From Trema orientale (taxonomy: Eukaryota; Streptophyta; Magnoliopsida; Rosales; Cannabaceae), in contig JXTC01000295.1 of the NCBI GenBank assembly GCA_002914845.1, forward strand, positions 190,256 through 254,255: 64,000 nucleotides of DNA. The letters run 5' to 3'. Below the pieces are notes generated by a model. That model searched no databases, was not told where the DNA came from, and worked only from the letters and a program-made list of their open reading frames with translations. Both the position numbers and the translations under genes were made by a program. Of this stretch, positions 1 to 12,609 are shown piece after piece. Position 1 is the first letter of the stretch. The number at the start of each line of letters is the position of its first letter.

Positions 1-65
1 AAAGTCTTATTTGCACTGGTACTCATAGGAATAATCTTTTCTTTATTCAACCTAAAAGCATCTCA

Positions 66-2818
66 TTGCACAATCTTGAAAATGACTCTGAACATATAGA
101 ACCTAAACATAAGAAAGTGAAAGTGAGTACTAATGATGAAACTTATATCTTGCATTTGAGACTAGGTCATATTAACCTAAATAGAATTCAAAGGTTAGTC
201 AATGATGGACTTCTAAGTTCGTTAGAAGTCAAATCATTACCAACTTGTGAATCCTGTCTAGAAGGTAAAATGACCAAAAGACCATTTACTGGAAAAGGTC
301 TTAGAGTTCAAGAATGCCTTGAGTTAGTGCACATTGATGTCTGTGGGCCCTTGAATATTCAAGCTCGAGGAGGTTTTGAATATTTCATTACGTTTACGGA
401 TGATTATTCTAGATTTGGTTATGTTTATCTAATGCAACGCAAATCGGATTCTTTTGAAAAGTTCAGAGAATTCAAAGCGGAAACTGAAAAGCAGTTAGGA
501 AAAAACATAAAGACCCTTCAATCTGATCGAGGTGGTGAATACCTCTCCGGAGAATTCTCTGAATTTCTCACAGATAATGGAATCCTATCCCAACTCACAG
601 CACCTGTACGCCTCAACTAAATGGTGTTGCTGAAAGAAGAAATAGGACACTTTTGGATATGGTTAGGTCGATGCTCAGTTATTCACAATTAGCCACATCT
701 TTTTGGGGTTATGCCTTAGAAACTGCTATATACCTGCTGAATTGAGTTCCTTCTAAGTCAGTACCTAAGACTCCATTTGAACTATAGAAAGGACATAAAC
801 CTAGTTTGCGTCATATCCATATTTGGGGTAGTCCAGTATATGTGCTTAAAGGGAAAACGACTAAGTTGGAATCACGTTCTGAACTGTGTCTATTTGTAGA
901 TTACCCAAAAGGAACAAGAGGGTATTATTTCTATAGTACTGAAGAAAAGAAAGTGTTTGTGAGTACAAGCGCTATTTTCTTGGAAGAAAACTATATGAAA
1001 GATTTCAAGCCCAAAAGTAAGTTAGTTCTAGAAGAATTAACTGATGATGTTGTCAAGTTAGTTCTAGAAGAATTAACTGATGATATTGTCAGCCCATCTG
1101 TAGAAGATAAGATAGAGAAAGCACTTAGAAAAGATAAATCACTTGTAACTCAACAAACATCGGATCCTCGTCGTAGTGAGAGAGTTGTGAGACAACCTAA
1201 AAGATACTTGGGAATAGGAGAGCCTTGTGACCAAGAATCTGATCCTTACACCTACAATGACGCAATGGATGATGTTGATAAAGATATTTGGCAAAAGGCA
1301 ATGGAATCCGAAATAGAGTCCATGTACTCTAATAAAGTCTGGAAACTTGTAGATCCATCTGAAGGGATAAAACCCATTGGGTATAAGTGGGTCTATAAGA
1401 GAAAGAGAGGAATAGACGAGAAAGTAGAGACTTTCAAGGCAAGGTTAGTTGCAAAGGGTTATACACAGAATGAAGGTATCGACTATGAAGAGACCTTCTC
1501 TCCTATAGCTATGATCAAGTCTATTCGTATACTCTTATCCATCGCTGCATCTCTTGATCATGAGATATGGCAAATGGACGTCAAGACTGCATTTCTGAAT
1601 GGCAATCTTGATGAACGTATCTATATGATACAACCAGAGGGATTCGTTGAAAAGGGTCAAGAAAGAAAAGTTTGTGAACTTAAGAGATCTATTTATGGAC
1701 TCAAGCAAGCGTCTAGATCATGGAACATAAGATTTGATAAAGCAATTAAGTCTTATGGTTTTGAACGAAACGTAAATGAATCTTGTGTCTATAAAAGAAT
1801 TCAAGATAACAAAGTGATTTTACTAGTACTATATGTTGATGATGTTCTAATCATTGGGAATGATATTGGATCATTATCATCAGTAAAAGTCTGGTTAGTA
1901 CAACAGTTTGATATGAAAGAATTAGGTGAAGCTTGCTATGTTCTAGGAATACAGATTCTACGAGACAGAAAGAACAGACGTATAGCTTTATCACAAGCTT
2001 CATATATAGACAAAATACTGGTTAGGTTTGCAATGCAGAATTCCAAGAAAGGTTTAACACCTTTTCGTAAAGGAATTACACTATCTAATGAGAATTCTCC
2101 TAAGACAGAAGAAGAGAAAGAACAGATGAGAAATATTCCTTATGCTTTGGCAGTGGGAAGTCTCATGTATGCCATGCTTTGTACAAGACCAGATATTTGT
2201 TATGCTGTTAGGATTGTAAGTCGTTACCAATCTAATCCGGGACCTGAACATTGGGGTGCAGTCAAGCATATTCTAAAGTATCTTCGGAGAACTAGAAATC
2301 ATATGCTTATATATTCTGGAGAAGATTTAACACCTGTTGGATATACTGATTCGGATTTTCAATCTGATAAAGACTCCAGAAGATCAACCTCTGGTTCAGT
2401 CTTTACTCTTGGTGGTGGAGCCATTATATGGAGGAGTATCAAGCAATCTTGTGTTGCAGATTCAACCATGGAGGCCGAATATGTGGCAGCTTCTGAAGCA
2501 GCTAAAGAGGCGGTCTGGCTTCGTAATTTCCTTATGGATCTCGAGGTAGTACATGGAGCACAGCAACCTATGATACTTTACTGTGATAACAGTGGAGCAG
2601 TTGCTAACTCTAGAGAACCCAGAAGCCACAAGAGGGGAAAACACATAGAGAGGAAATATCATGTACTCAGAGAAATTGTTCAAAGAGGAGACGTGATAGT
2701 GAGTAAGATAGCATCTGCAGAGAACCTTGCTGATCCTTTTACCAAATCTTTGGCTACCAAAATATTTGAGGACCACCTAGAAGGAATGGGACTACGTGAT
2801 ATGTCACATCTCCATTAA
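66..2818 (+). pseudogene. copia pol polyprotein (integrase broken, RT/RNase H open)
   Basis: This encodes the copia polyprotein. The first block (66-620) has the pre-integrase region, with LRLGHINLNRIQRLV and a C-x2-C pair (CESC), then the integrase core with HIDVCGPL and a DDYSRFGYVY stretch. At about 600-620 the frame is lost. The homologous protein continues in another frame (NGVAERRNRTLLDMV) up to 806, and that stretch also has TGA and TAG stops near 743 and 795. From 806 to 2818 a 670-codon frame stays open. It covers RT (WQKAMESEI, the catalytic LYVDDVLIIG near residue 342) and RNase H (CDNSGA near the C terminus), ending shortly before the 3' LTR. A 36-bp tandem duplication repeats LVLEELTDD near residues 73-95. 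The element cannot make a full polyprotein, but its decay looks recent. Confidence 0.93.
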
Positions 2819-2834
2819 AAGCCAAGTAGGAGAT

Positions 2835-4489
2835 TGTTGGAATAATGTCCTATAAAGCAGTTTATTATTTAGACATTATAAATAATATTTATTGGAATAT
2901 TTAGTATCTATTTATTATTAATAAATTCCATATTATGAATTTCTATTTCATTTATGTGCCATTGATATACATGTGATGTGTATGTTTATTTTATGCAAAC
3001 ATCTAAAAGATTCCAAGACATGAAATGAGTAATAAAGAATTATTCGTATGATGAGTTCATATGTGGGAGACATTATATTCTTTATTTCATTATGTCTAAA
3101 TTAAATTGTTCGCATTCTGCATATTGAAGATGGAATACTTTACTATGCCATAGAATGTAGTGTTGTCTTTTTAATTAATGAAGTCTCTAATTATCGAAGT
3201 GAGTCTTCGGATAGAAATACTAGTGTGTTATAAGAAAGTTATAATAGCATCGAATAGGACCTAGTGAATTAGAATTTGAGGTTAAGTGCCGTAACTCAAA
3301 TTTCTAATTTCACTAATCTAGCACTATTGTAGAAGATCTTAATCCTAGTGATTAACGAACTTGCTTTTATGTGTTTTGTCTTCTTGAGTTACTAAAGGAC
3401 TAGTTCCGATTTATGGTTCAAACTCCGGTATCTTGGAAGATAAGGTATATAAAATGTGTAGAATGCTTCTCATAATAGACACCATGCATATAATGTCACT
3501 TTGAGTTTTTTCAAGTACTTGGATAATATAAACCAGGGCCCCGGTATTCACTATGTGAATTTGACTGTGTTAGTATGAGCAGATACAAATACCGTAGTCA
3601 ACTATTATCCATTAGATGAAAAATGACAGCTCAAAGGTAAATATGTACTAGAGGGCTAATATGGTAATTTCACCCTACTAGTATGGCATTGCATCGAGGG
3701 TATGTCTGCAGGTATAGTATATGCTAAATGGATCAAGCTAATTAATTGTTAATAAGCTTCACAGAAAAATAAATGACATTTAATCCAAGAGTTCAATATT
3801 GGGCCTATAGTGGTGTGCCCCAATATTAATGGACAAGACCCAATCATAATTAAGAGGTAATTATGATAGTAGGTATATGGTCCATTGGAGCTTGGGCTTT
3901 ATGGATCCATCTGGTCCCCTGTCTAGCTCAAATTAAAGCCCAATAGTTATTTGATTATCAGTTGAGCCCAACAAGCCCAATAAGCCCATTAGGGTTTACT
4001 AATCTCTCTATAGTTAAGAGAAAAGTTCTCTAACTACATACAATATGAACTACATGTGAAACACCCCTTTGAGAAGAGAGTGTCACATGCATAGTAGAGG
4101 AAAAAGAGAGAGCAGAAATCGGCCAGCACTAGGATTCACCATCCTTGGTGTTTTTTCGGCCATCCCGGAGAAATCAGTTCAAGAAGATCGCCTTCTTGTT
4201 CGTCTGCGGATCTCTTTGTCGGGAATCAAGAAGGTGACTCTCCACCGGATCAATCAAACGGCTTTCGAGAATAGACGGGAAGACAAGAAAGTTGTGGAGT
4301 GAATCCGGGTATTGTTCTTGTCTAGATCAAGAGTTAATTTATGTTAGATCATGATCCGAAATGTTTTGTAAGAAGACAAATTTTAAACGATCAATTCCGC
4401 TGCGTTTCTTAGTTTTACAAAACTATGGTGTTCTTGAAAATGATTTTATGAAAATATTTTCTGGAAATTTATTCCGGTAAACACCAGCA
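2835..4489 (+). repeat. 3' LTR of the copia element
   Basis: The LTR runs from TGTTGGAATAATG, directly after the polypurine tract, to ACACCAGCA, about 1655 bp. It is homologous along its length to 23229-24869 and, more distantly, to 32496-34177. Short open frames inside it (for example 4069-4302) are not conserved between copies and are not genes. Confidence 0.9.
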
Positions 4490-5039
4490 GGTGCTTTCAT
4501 GAGCATATTGCTCATAATGGTGTTGTATTTTAAAGATGTGCAGTTTCAGTGGGAGTTTGTAGTTTGGTCCAGATGTTCATTAGTGACACTTATTCCTTGT
4601 TTAATTTCTACAGAATATGGTTGATGGAGTTTTTTGTAAACTCTGAATTCAAATATAATATTTATCATATTATTATCTTTCCTACTGCGGTTTAAGCATA
4701 AAGTTTACAATAATGCAATAAGAGAAAAGACTAAAGTTGATCTCATTTCAGTTTAAAGTAGGACCAAATAGAAATAAGCATGTAAGATTACTTTTCGTGT
4801 AATTTCCATGCCACATATCCATACTTGATTTGTGTCATTTCATGTATTGATTTAGTAATCATTGATGGGTTTAGTTGCCTACCTAAGTGCAATGAAAGCC
4901 ACTTTGATTTCATATTGATATACAAGATGGTTCAGATTGTCTTAAGAGGTAATTTCTTAACAGACAGTAATAAAGTGCGCACTCAAGTTTTCATTATATA
5001 ATTATCTCAGGAAAAACCCATATAGCCCAAATGGAAGAT
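4490..5039. other. no gene; possible 3' non-coding part of a second copia element
   Basis: This AT-rich sequence lies between two LTRs. It ends in a purine-rich AAATGGAAGAT just before the LTR-like block at 5040, so it may be the non-coding tail of that second element. No coding frame is recognisable. Confidence 0.4.
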
Positions 5040-5471
5040 TGTTAGGTTATACATTAACTTAATATTGTGGGCTATAGGATTTTATAATAATTATATAATA
5101 TTAGGGCTGTCTAATTAAGTGAGGCCAATCAAGTGATCTAATTTTAGGCTCAGGAAGTTACCAATTAAGTGTGGACTCTGTAATGTGTGGTTGCCTAATC
5201 CTAATCCAATAAGGATTGATGGGGTCTCTATTAGTGACTAGTATATATAGACATAACTATAGGGTTTTGGTCCCCAAGCTAAATAGAATGTGTACTCTTC
5301 TCCTCTATTTCCTTCAATAAAAAGAGTTCCCATTGAGCATATATAGAGTATTCTGGCTGTGGAAGACCTTCTACCCTCAGGCTCTAATCAGTTAATTGCT
5401 TCCGCTTACGTGATCTCATCCTTTGTTGTCAAACTCAATGGATTCAGGTTAGTCACGGGTTTCTCTCAACA
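5040..5471 (+). repeat. short LTR of an unrelated copia-type family
   Basis: The block starts TGTTAGGTTATAC after a polypurine-like tract and ends CTCTCAACA. It contains a TATATATAG box followed by an AATAAAAAG polyadenylation-like signal, the order expected within an LTR. It is about 432 bp. There is no second copy in the window and I see no target duplication, so it is a truncated element or solo LTR. Confidence 0.6.
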
Positions 5472-5594
5472 AATCTTTTCCTGACAATTTGGCATGATAG
5501 ATTCTAGGATTATATTTGGTTTAATAATCCATTATGTATATCTACCATTGGGTCCAAATTCATAATGCATCAGGGACGTGTATGACGGAGGAGT

Positions 5595-5888
5595 GTGCAC
5601 GTTTTTTGGGGTCACCAGATTAGCAAGTTGGAAGACATTGAGATTTCGAAGGGTAATATGCTTGTTAAGGTTAGGGTTGATGTGATGGTTCCTCTGACAA
5701 GTGGTATATGGTGTTTAGTAGAGGAGGTGGGTCAGGAGGTTTCGATTCTTCTCTGCTATGAACACTTGCCAGAATTTTGCTTTTTTTGTGGTATAATCGG
5801 CCATATGGTGAGGGAGTGCTCGAAGCATAGCCATATGGCATCAGATGAGGAGAAAAAAATAAAAGTTTCGGTACAACTCTTGGCTTAG
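5595..5888 (+). pseudogene. zinc-knuckle fragment of a retroelement gag/ORF1-like protein
   Basis: The translated sequence has VRVDVMVPLTSGIW, then YEHLPEFCFFCGIIGHMVREC. This is a C-x2-C-x4-H-x4-C knuckle in the setting typical of the plant DUF4283/CCHC proteins often carried by LINE-type retroelements. Only about 97 residues remain in frame, with no reverse transcriptase nearby, so it is a decayed fragment. A single-copy host zinc-knuckle pseudogene is an alternative. Confidence 0.6.
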
Positions 5889-7194
5889 GGCTGCCACTCT
5901 AGTTGTTAGTGACAAACTAGATAATGAGAGTGGACTCATAAGCACATTCTTGATCTATTGAGGAATTCAATGCTTTTGTCTTCTGGTACAGAGATAACAA
6001 ATATATCGAAATAGAAATTGATGCCATCAGCTATAAGTCTGCAGGAGATTGGAATTAATTTCAAGGAAGCTACTAATACATTTTCCATCTTTGATGTTGA
6101 ATTCAAAAACGGTATCTTACAAATTCCTCCACTACTCATTGACAGGAGAACAGAACCTCATTGGCTTTGAGTAGAATCTCCCAACTTGTAGTGTATGTAT
6201 ATTCACTTCTTATGCTTTTTTACTGAGTAGCATCATTGACACTACCAAAGACGTGAAAATATTTTGCAACAAAGCAAAAGTCATAGATAACTGTTTGAAT
6301 ATTGAGGATGCTACCAATTTCTTCAACCAACTCTGCAACGACAGTTGAGTCAATGATTTTTGTTATGTTAAACTTATTGAGGATGTGAATGACTACTACC
6401 GGCGACTATGCCAAGATATCGTACGGTGCTGATGCGTGACTATTTCAAAATATTCGATTTAAGACGTTTATTTTAATTTTGAGAAAATATATTTGATCTA
6501 AAACATAATTTAAAAAGTTTTAATTTATTTATTAAAAGAAATAATATTAAAAATTGTTAATATCATTTGTTCGACTCACCCGTAAGGGCCATTATAACAA
6601 AATATTGACATACTTTATACCAGTTTAAAATGCTTTTATTTGTTTATTTTTAATTAATAGGAACATTTAAATATTTTTTTTAGTAGGAAATAATTTCATT
6701 GAACTTAGATTAAATATTAAAATAATAAATCACGTAACATAGAACATCTTAAAATGAGAATCAGGAAATTGATTCATATATTTGAAGACAAAAAAATCTT
6801 CAAATATCTCAAAGCAAATGCATGCAATCCCAGTTGACGATCTTAGATAATAACTCTATAAAGAATGTATTAAAAACTCTAATGGCTCGTTTCAATTTTT
6901 CACTATCCGAATTAGTTCTTCTTTTTGATTCACCCGAACAATTTATACAAAATTCGATTCACATTTAGATCAATATGAATCATAAATGATAAAGATATGA
7001 ATAATAAACATACCAATAAAACAAAAGCAAAATACTAACAAAAACCAAAATCACTACAAATCTATATCTAGGAGGACTAAGAACACAAAAGATTTAGGTC
7101 TAGGTGAATATTTACCTTCACAAATAGAAGGATTATTTGAGAACAAAAATAGAGACAATAAGAGAAAAGAAAAAGAACTTATACCAGAGAGAGG

Positions 7195-7450
7195 GAAAAA
7201 GTAATGTATTATTTTGGTCAATTAAAATTTATTATGTATAATTTTTATATTAAAAAAGTAAGAAAGATAAATAATATTAATAATGCACGTCTTTTCATGC
7301 ACATCATTATAACCGTTGATGATGCACGTTTTTTCATACACATCATTATAATTTAATATTACTGATGTACGTATTTTCATATACATTATACTTACACATA
7401 AGTAAAAAAAAATACCTATTAAATTGGCAACTTATATATATATCAAGTAT
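7195..7450 (+). repeat. diverged single copy of the MITE-like unit arrayed at 45808-46660
   Basis: It shares the order TATTATTTTGGTCAATTAAA, then ATTAATAATGCACGT, then CTTTTCATGCA, then TACACATAAGTAAAAAA and TACCTATTAAATTGGCAAC with the array 38 kb downstream. The middle TGCACG...CATTATAA segment is itself repeated three times here. Confidence 0.65.
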
Positions 7451-9297
7451 AATATAATTCAAAAAAATTCCAATCTAGAATGGTGATGTGTTTTTATATC
7501 TATTACACTATTACGTGATACAAATCAACGAGCCTGCTGATGCGCTTTGATGGGAAATGAAACTTGTTACCTATATGATTTCAACGTCATCCAATGAATG
7601 CATTCTAGCCTTAATTGCACCAGCCCTCTATGTCGAAAGTCTATTGTTGGATTATCCTATACTTTCAATATTGACCATATTGGTTTATCATGAATATGTG
7701 TATTTTGATCGAGTGGCACCTATATTTTCAAAGTAATCAAGTTGAAATTCTGGTTATTGTGGTTTTTATTGAAAACTTTCTGTCCTACAATGTCGATTGG
7801 AGTGTGAAATGTTGAATAAATGAGCAATTAATTAGTGTCGAGGAACATGTTTTCACAAAGTCTTTGTTTGAACACTTTTCCTTGATGAAAAAATAAAATA
7901 TATATATCAAAAAACGGGTCAAGTACACATGGCTATCTGTTTTTGGTTGGTACAACATGTGCTATCTCATCTATCTATTTAGTCTTTCTCTTGGCTCTTA
8001 AGGAATTTTTTTAGGGGATAAAACAACCTTTTTTTTTTCCATTAAGATTATTTTTGGACAAAATAATTTTCACAATTTTAATTTTCTTGTAAGGTATAAT
8101 TAATTTGATTTATTAAAAGAACAGAATATATAAAAATGTTTATTTGTTCTAAAAAAGTCAGATCCCTTAAATTTATTAAAAGATCAAAGAGTCGTGCAAG
8201 TTCATATCGCATAGTAGTACTCATAACAATTGCCTTATTTAGTAGGTGATAAAATATATGATAACATTCTCATCATCTCATGTGCTATATATTTTTCTAT
8301 ATCATATATGAGTTCATGACGATAAGATATTTTGAGATATTCGAACTTTAAAACTTAACACTGAAAGTAAGTATAGTTATCACTAAACTTAAAACGACAA
8401 AAATATACCTGAGTTGATGGTTGTATTTGCTACACAAAATGATAATGATATGTTTGCTTTGCTAAATTATGCCACATGTATTAGAAGAGAATTAGGTGAC
8501 CAATTTTTAACGTGAGATTGTCTCATAAAAAAACAACTATTAGTTAATCCCATGCAAACTAAAATTATCTTTAAAATTTGAGCGTTATATTAGCTGCAAT
8601 TTTTCATTTTAGATATAAGAGAGTACTGCCGACATTTCATTCTACAATAGTACATAAAATCTCAATTGGTTACATAGTTCCTTCTGGCTCTCGGTACATA
8701 ATTAAGCATGATTTGCATAGTTAACTACCAATGCACATGCATATCATGTTATTAAGGAAATGAAAAGAGAAAAAACGTGAAAATTAAATTTAGTATGATG
8801 GCATTTTGCCATTTTAACCAATACATTAGAACTTTGGGAAATCACATTTATCTTCTTATCATTCATATGGTCCTTGTAATAGTACGCTTATACTCTTGAG
8901 AGAGAGATGAATATTCCGAGTTCCCACACACACAATAAATGGAAAAAAAAAAAAAAATGATTCGTTGCATCCTTCTTTCTCAATTCAAAGAGAATTTTGA
9001 ATTTTCATAATACAACTTGCTTTGAAAGTGATTGGTTGTGACATTTTGCAGCAGTTGGCCCTCTATGTTAATATTCCTTCAAGACCTGTTCAATTTTTCC
9101 CCCCTTTTCTTGAAAGGATAAATTATGAAACAATAGGGGTGAATTTTGAAAAACCGTAAAACATTTGTGTGCCAATAGTAACACGGCTAAAGAATCATGC
9201 ATTGCAATAATTAAAAAAGAAAAAAAGCTCCATGTATGCGGTTTTTTCCCCCTTTTTTCTTTTTGAAGATTGCGTTGTATGTATGAGTATATAATAT

Positions 9298-10050
9298 ATG
9301 TCGTTACTAAGAAATTGTTTCTTTCTTTGTGTCATTGTGCGTGTGAATGCGTTTTTCTTTTCTTGTCGTTGTTGTCGTTTTCTAATGTATGTCGTTTCTC
9401 GGATTTTATTTTACTTTATTTCTTTTTTTTTTTTAAGTTTTTTTTGGATTTTGTTGTCTTTTTTTTTTTCCTCCAAAGCAATTGCGGCTATCTAATGATT
9501 GTCAGTTTTGTTTCGTTTTATCATTTTTGTCATTCATGAAGTAGGTTCCTTTTTTTTTTTTTTTACTTTGCTGTCGTTTTCTGAGCAGTTGTCTTAAATA
9601 TTGTCGTTTATGGGTTTGGTCGTTTTTACTTTTTATTAATCATCATCCTTTTTCCTTGTCCTTTTCCTTTCGAGCTAATATTATTTTCAATCTCAAAAAT
9701 TCTCTAACCCAGTTTGGTTCCCTTACTTTTTAAACGTCCTAGATTTGTTCCATGAATTATGTTTTTCTCAATTTGGTCTATAAACTTTAGTATATTCTAT
9801 TTGAAACAGAATATAAATTTAAATCATAGATTAAAAAAATGATGAATAAAAACAATAATAATTTAAGAGTATCAGAATGTGAAATTTGAAAGCCCGTTAT
9901 CACAGTTAGATTTGAGTTATTTTCAGAGACTATAAATAAGATTAACCCTTTTGCTTTCTTTTAAGTGATTCATTTTTTAATGTCGTTTTCTAAATGATCT
10001 GTCGTCTCTCTTAATATTCGTCGTTTTTATCAATCCCTGTCGTTTCTGTA
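9298..10050 (+). repeat. T-rich block with irregular TGTCGTTT motifs
   Basis: About a dozen TGTCGTT/GTCGTTTT motifs occur at irregular spacing within a poly-T-rich stretch, interrupted by ordinary sequence at about 9650-9970. They are not a regular tandem repeat and have no coding potential. The function is unknown. Confidence 0.45.
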
Positions 10051-10576
10051 TAGTGCCTAATTTTTATTTTTATTTTTGAGAGAATATGGTGCCTAATTCT
10101 ACACCACTGCGTTGATCTACATCTACTTGGCACATTCCAGTTGAGGCACTTGGTCGTGGTCACCTTTGGCCCGCTTGGGTGTGCTCAAAAGTAGAAATGT
10201 GATGATGACACCTGTGGTTTTCCAAACCCTCCTCAGCACGAACCCACTCCTCCTCTTCTCTGTTCCCCAACTCGTCCACGCTCATCAAAATTTTCCATGC
10301 GCTGTAACCACATTTTCCCTGGAACTAAACACCCTCTTGATGCCACCAACCCCTAAAAAACAAACAAACATAGAACCCGAATGTGTCCGTGAATGTCATT
10401 GTGACGACACGGTAACTAGTTGCAAATTCGCTTAGAATAATCACCACTCACCAGTCCAAGAATGTAGGAATGTTATTTCACACGAATGCTCAAGTGGGTA
10501 TCTTTAGAATCGCGTTTTTGCCGCTTGTTCTTTTATATTTTGATCTGGGTTTTGTCGAAACTCTTCGAATTCGATC

Positions 10577-12609
10577 ATGGAGGACGGGAACTACTCTAAG
10601 GAGTTGGATGTTGCGGTTAGAGTGGTCCACATGGCTTGTTCTCTGTGTCAGAGAGTGCAGAATGGGTTGGTTTCGACGGACAGTGCGCAGGTTAAGTCCA
10701 AGGAAGATGATTCTCTCGTAACCATTGCAGGTACTATGTTGTTTGAATCGGATACTATGATTTATGGTTATGTTTTTCTTGTATATGGATCATTGTATTT
10801 AGGTGGGTTTACTTTGAATGAGGTTTTGCTATAGTTTTCTTATGTCGTCTTATTAGATGAATCGCATTAGGAGGATAAGAAAATAGATGAAAAGATTTGG
10901 ATTTTGAGTGAATAAAAGGCTCAATCTATTTACTTGTTAATGCTTAACTACTGTAGAATCTATTTGCAATGTAGTATTTTACATGCATTTGAGTTTATCT
11001 GCTGGGGCTGGCTTTAATGACTATACTTAGTATTTTTTATTTCTCTTGGTGATGTCTGCTGTAAAGTGTTCACAAAAAGGGCTCTGACTGTGATTAGTGT
11101 AGACAGGAAACTTTTTATTTGTTTTTGTCTAGCTGAAAATGAAAGAGGCATACTTTAGTTCTACATTGGTGAGGTTTTAACACCAGGCAGCATATGGAGT
11201 TATTTATGAAGAAAGTTATACAACATAATGAAAATACTTTCAATCTATAATACTTGTTCTTCTTATGGAAAAACCGTCTTTAGGTGAGAAGTTCTTATTC
11301 AGGTTCGTTTTTGAATTAATAGTCCACAACTAGATGAATGGAATGGCATAATAATTTGGAAAGGAATACCTTTTTGATTAGATGGATGGTCGCATCATTA
11401 TTTAAAGATAGGTTAATTTTGTGAGGTTCCTGCGTGAACAGATTATAGTGTCCAAGCAATTGTTAGCTGGATGCTGTCTGAGTCGTCTGGGAGTCAAAAT
11501 GTCTCCATTGTTGCTGAAGAAGATGTGAAAACTCTCTCCAAGGCTGATTCAGCAGGTTTACTGGCAGCTGTAGTGGACACCGTAAATAAAAGCTTGGCTG
11601 AAGCACCCAAGTATGGTCTTAAAAGTCCAACTAAAGCCCTTGGGACTTCTCTAATTATTGAGGCTATCAGCCGATGCAACTCAGCGGGAGGTGCCAGAGG
11701 AAGACATTGGGTACTTGACCCTGTTGATGGAACATTGGGGTTTGTGAGAGGAGATCAGTATGCGGTAGCTCTAGCCTTGATCGAGGATGGAAAAGTTGTT
11801 CTTGGAGTTCTTGGGTGCCCTAATTACCCAATGAAGAAGGAATTGCTCAATTATCATTATCAATACCACCAGGCTACGTCAAAGTTATCCCCACCTGCTA
11901 TGAATGGGTGGGAAAGAGGTTGTGTGATGTATGCCGTGAAAGGCAGTGGTGAGGCATGGATGCAGCCACTAGTCCGTGGGGAAAATAAGTTTCAGTGGCC
12001 AAACTCTGCTACCCTGATTCGGGTCTCTGCCATTGATGATCCAGCACTAGCTACATCTTGTGAACCTGTTGAGAAAGCAAATTCAAACCACTCATTCACA
12101 GCAGGACTTGCTTATAGTGTGGGGCTAAGGTACATTATCTTCAGTATCAATTCATCACAAACACCGGACATTTCATTTTCATTTCCTTGGGTGACTAATT
12201 AATTAGCTATTTTTGCACTCTGGATGCTTTCCCATTTGCTTAGCTGAGTTTGGCAATTTAATTGATTAGTTGTGCCCTAATTTGATCTTTGTAATTTTCT
12301 TTTAGAAAGAAGCCCTTGCGTGTCCATAGCATGGTAAAATATGCTGCAATAGCTCGGGGAGATGCTGAGATTTTTATGAAGTTTGCGAGGTCTGGGTACA
12401 AAGAAAAAATATGGGACCATGCTGCTGGTGTTATAATTGTAGAAGAAGCCGGAGGTGTGGTAACCGATGCTGGAGGTCATCCGCTCGACTTTTCGAGGGG
12501 ACTCTACTTAGAGGGTCTTGATCGGGGAATAGTTGCTTGCTCGGGCGCCACACTGCATGAGAAAATCATTAATGCCGTTTATGCTAGCTGGGATTCTTCT
12601 AACTTATGA
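10577..12609 (+). CDS. AHL: HAL2-like 3'(2'),5'-bisphosphate nucleotidase (PAP phosphatase)
   Basis: This hydrolyses 3'-phosphoadenosine 5'-phosphate to AMP and phosphate, clearing the by-product of sulfotransferase reactions; it belongs to the Mg-dependent, lithium-sensitive inositol-monophosphatase superfamily. There are three exons, 10577-10730, 11442-12129 and 12306-12609, all with GT-AG introns that keep frame, giving 381 residues, close to the Arabidopsis HAL2-like protein. Metal-site motifs are intact: EED at about 77-79, DPVDGT at 144-149 and WDHAAG with the aspartate at about 318. The start ATGGAGGACGGG gives the family N terminus with SKELDVAVRVVH. I see no transit peptide, so a cytosolic location is likely, unlike plastid/mitochondrial SAL1. 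No frameshift or missing catalytic residue is seen; the gene looks functional. Confidence 0.95.

Larger units (their letters stand above)
1..4489 (+). mobile_element. Ty1/copia LTR retrotransposon, 3' part
   Basis: The window opens inside a copia-type element. The order is GAG pre-integrase zinc region, integrase, RT, RNase H, a purine-rich tract (AAGTAGGAGAT) and a 3' LTR that starts TGTTGG and ends CAGCA. The 5' LTR and gag lie before the window, so the 5-bp target duplication cannot be tested. The same family occurs twice more in this window, as a solo LTR at 23229-24869 and as a much older copy at 25651-34177. This copy is the best preserved of the three. Confidence 0.93.
5889..10576. other. 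gene-poor AT-rich spacer
   Basis: I see no supported gene. The stretch holds one diverged MITE-like repeat (7195-7450), homopolymer runs, and a T-rich block with recurring TGTCGTTT motifs (9298-10050). Short open frames at 9270-9539 and 10166-10435 are low-complexity or lack any recognisable domain. The last few hundred bases should hold the promoter and 5' UTR of the nucleotidase gene. Confidence 0.5.

Noticed and set aside
4069-4302. Open frame within the copia 3' LTR
   Set aside because: Not preserved in the other LTR copies; LTRs of this family are non-coding.
5936-6139. 67-codon minus-strand frame after the zinc-knuckle fragment
   Set aside because: No similarity to any known domain, and it lies in decayed retroelement-like sequence.
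9270-9539. Phe/Leu-rich membrane-like open frame
   Set aside because: It translates a T-rich low-complexity stretch; nothing supports a gene.
10166-10435. 89-codon frame upstream of AHL
   Set aside because: No domain, and it lies where the promoter and 5' UTR of AHL should be.
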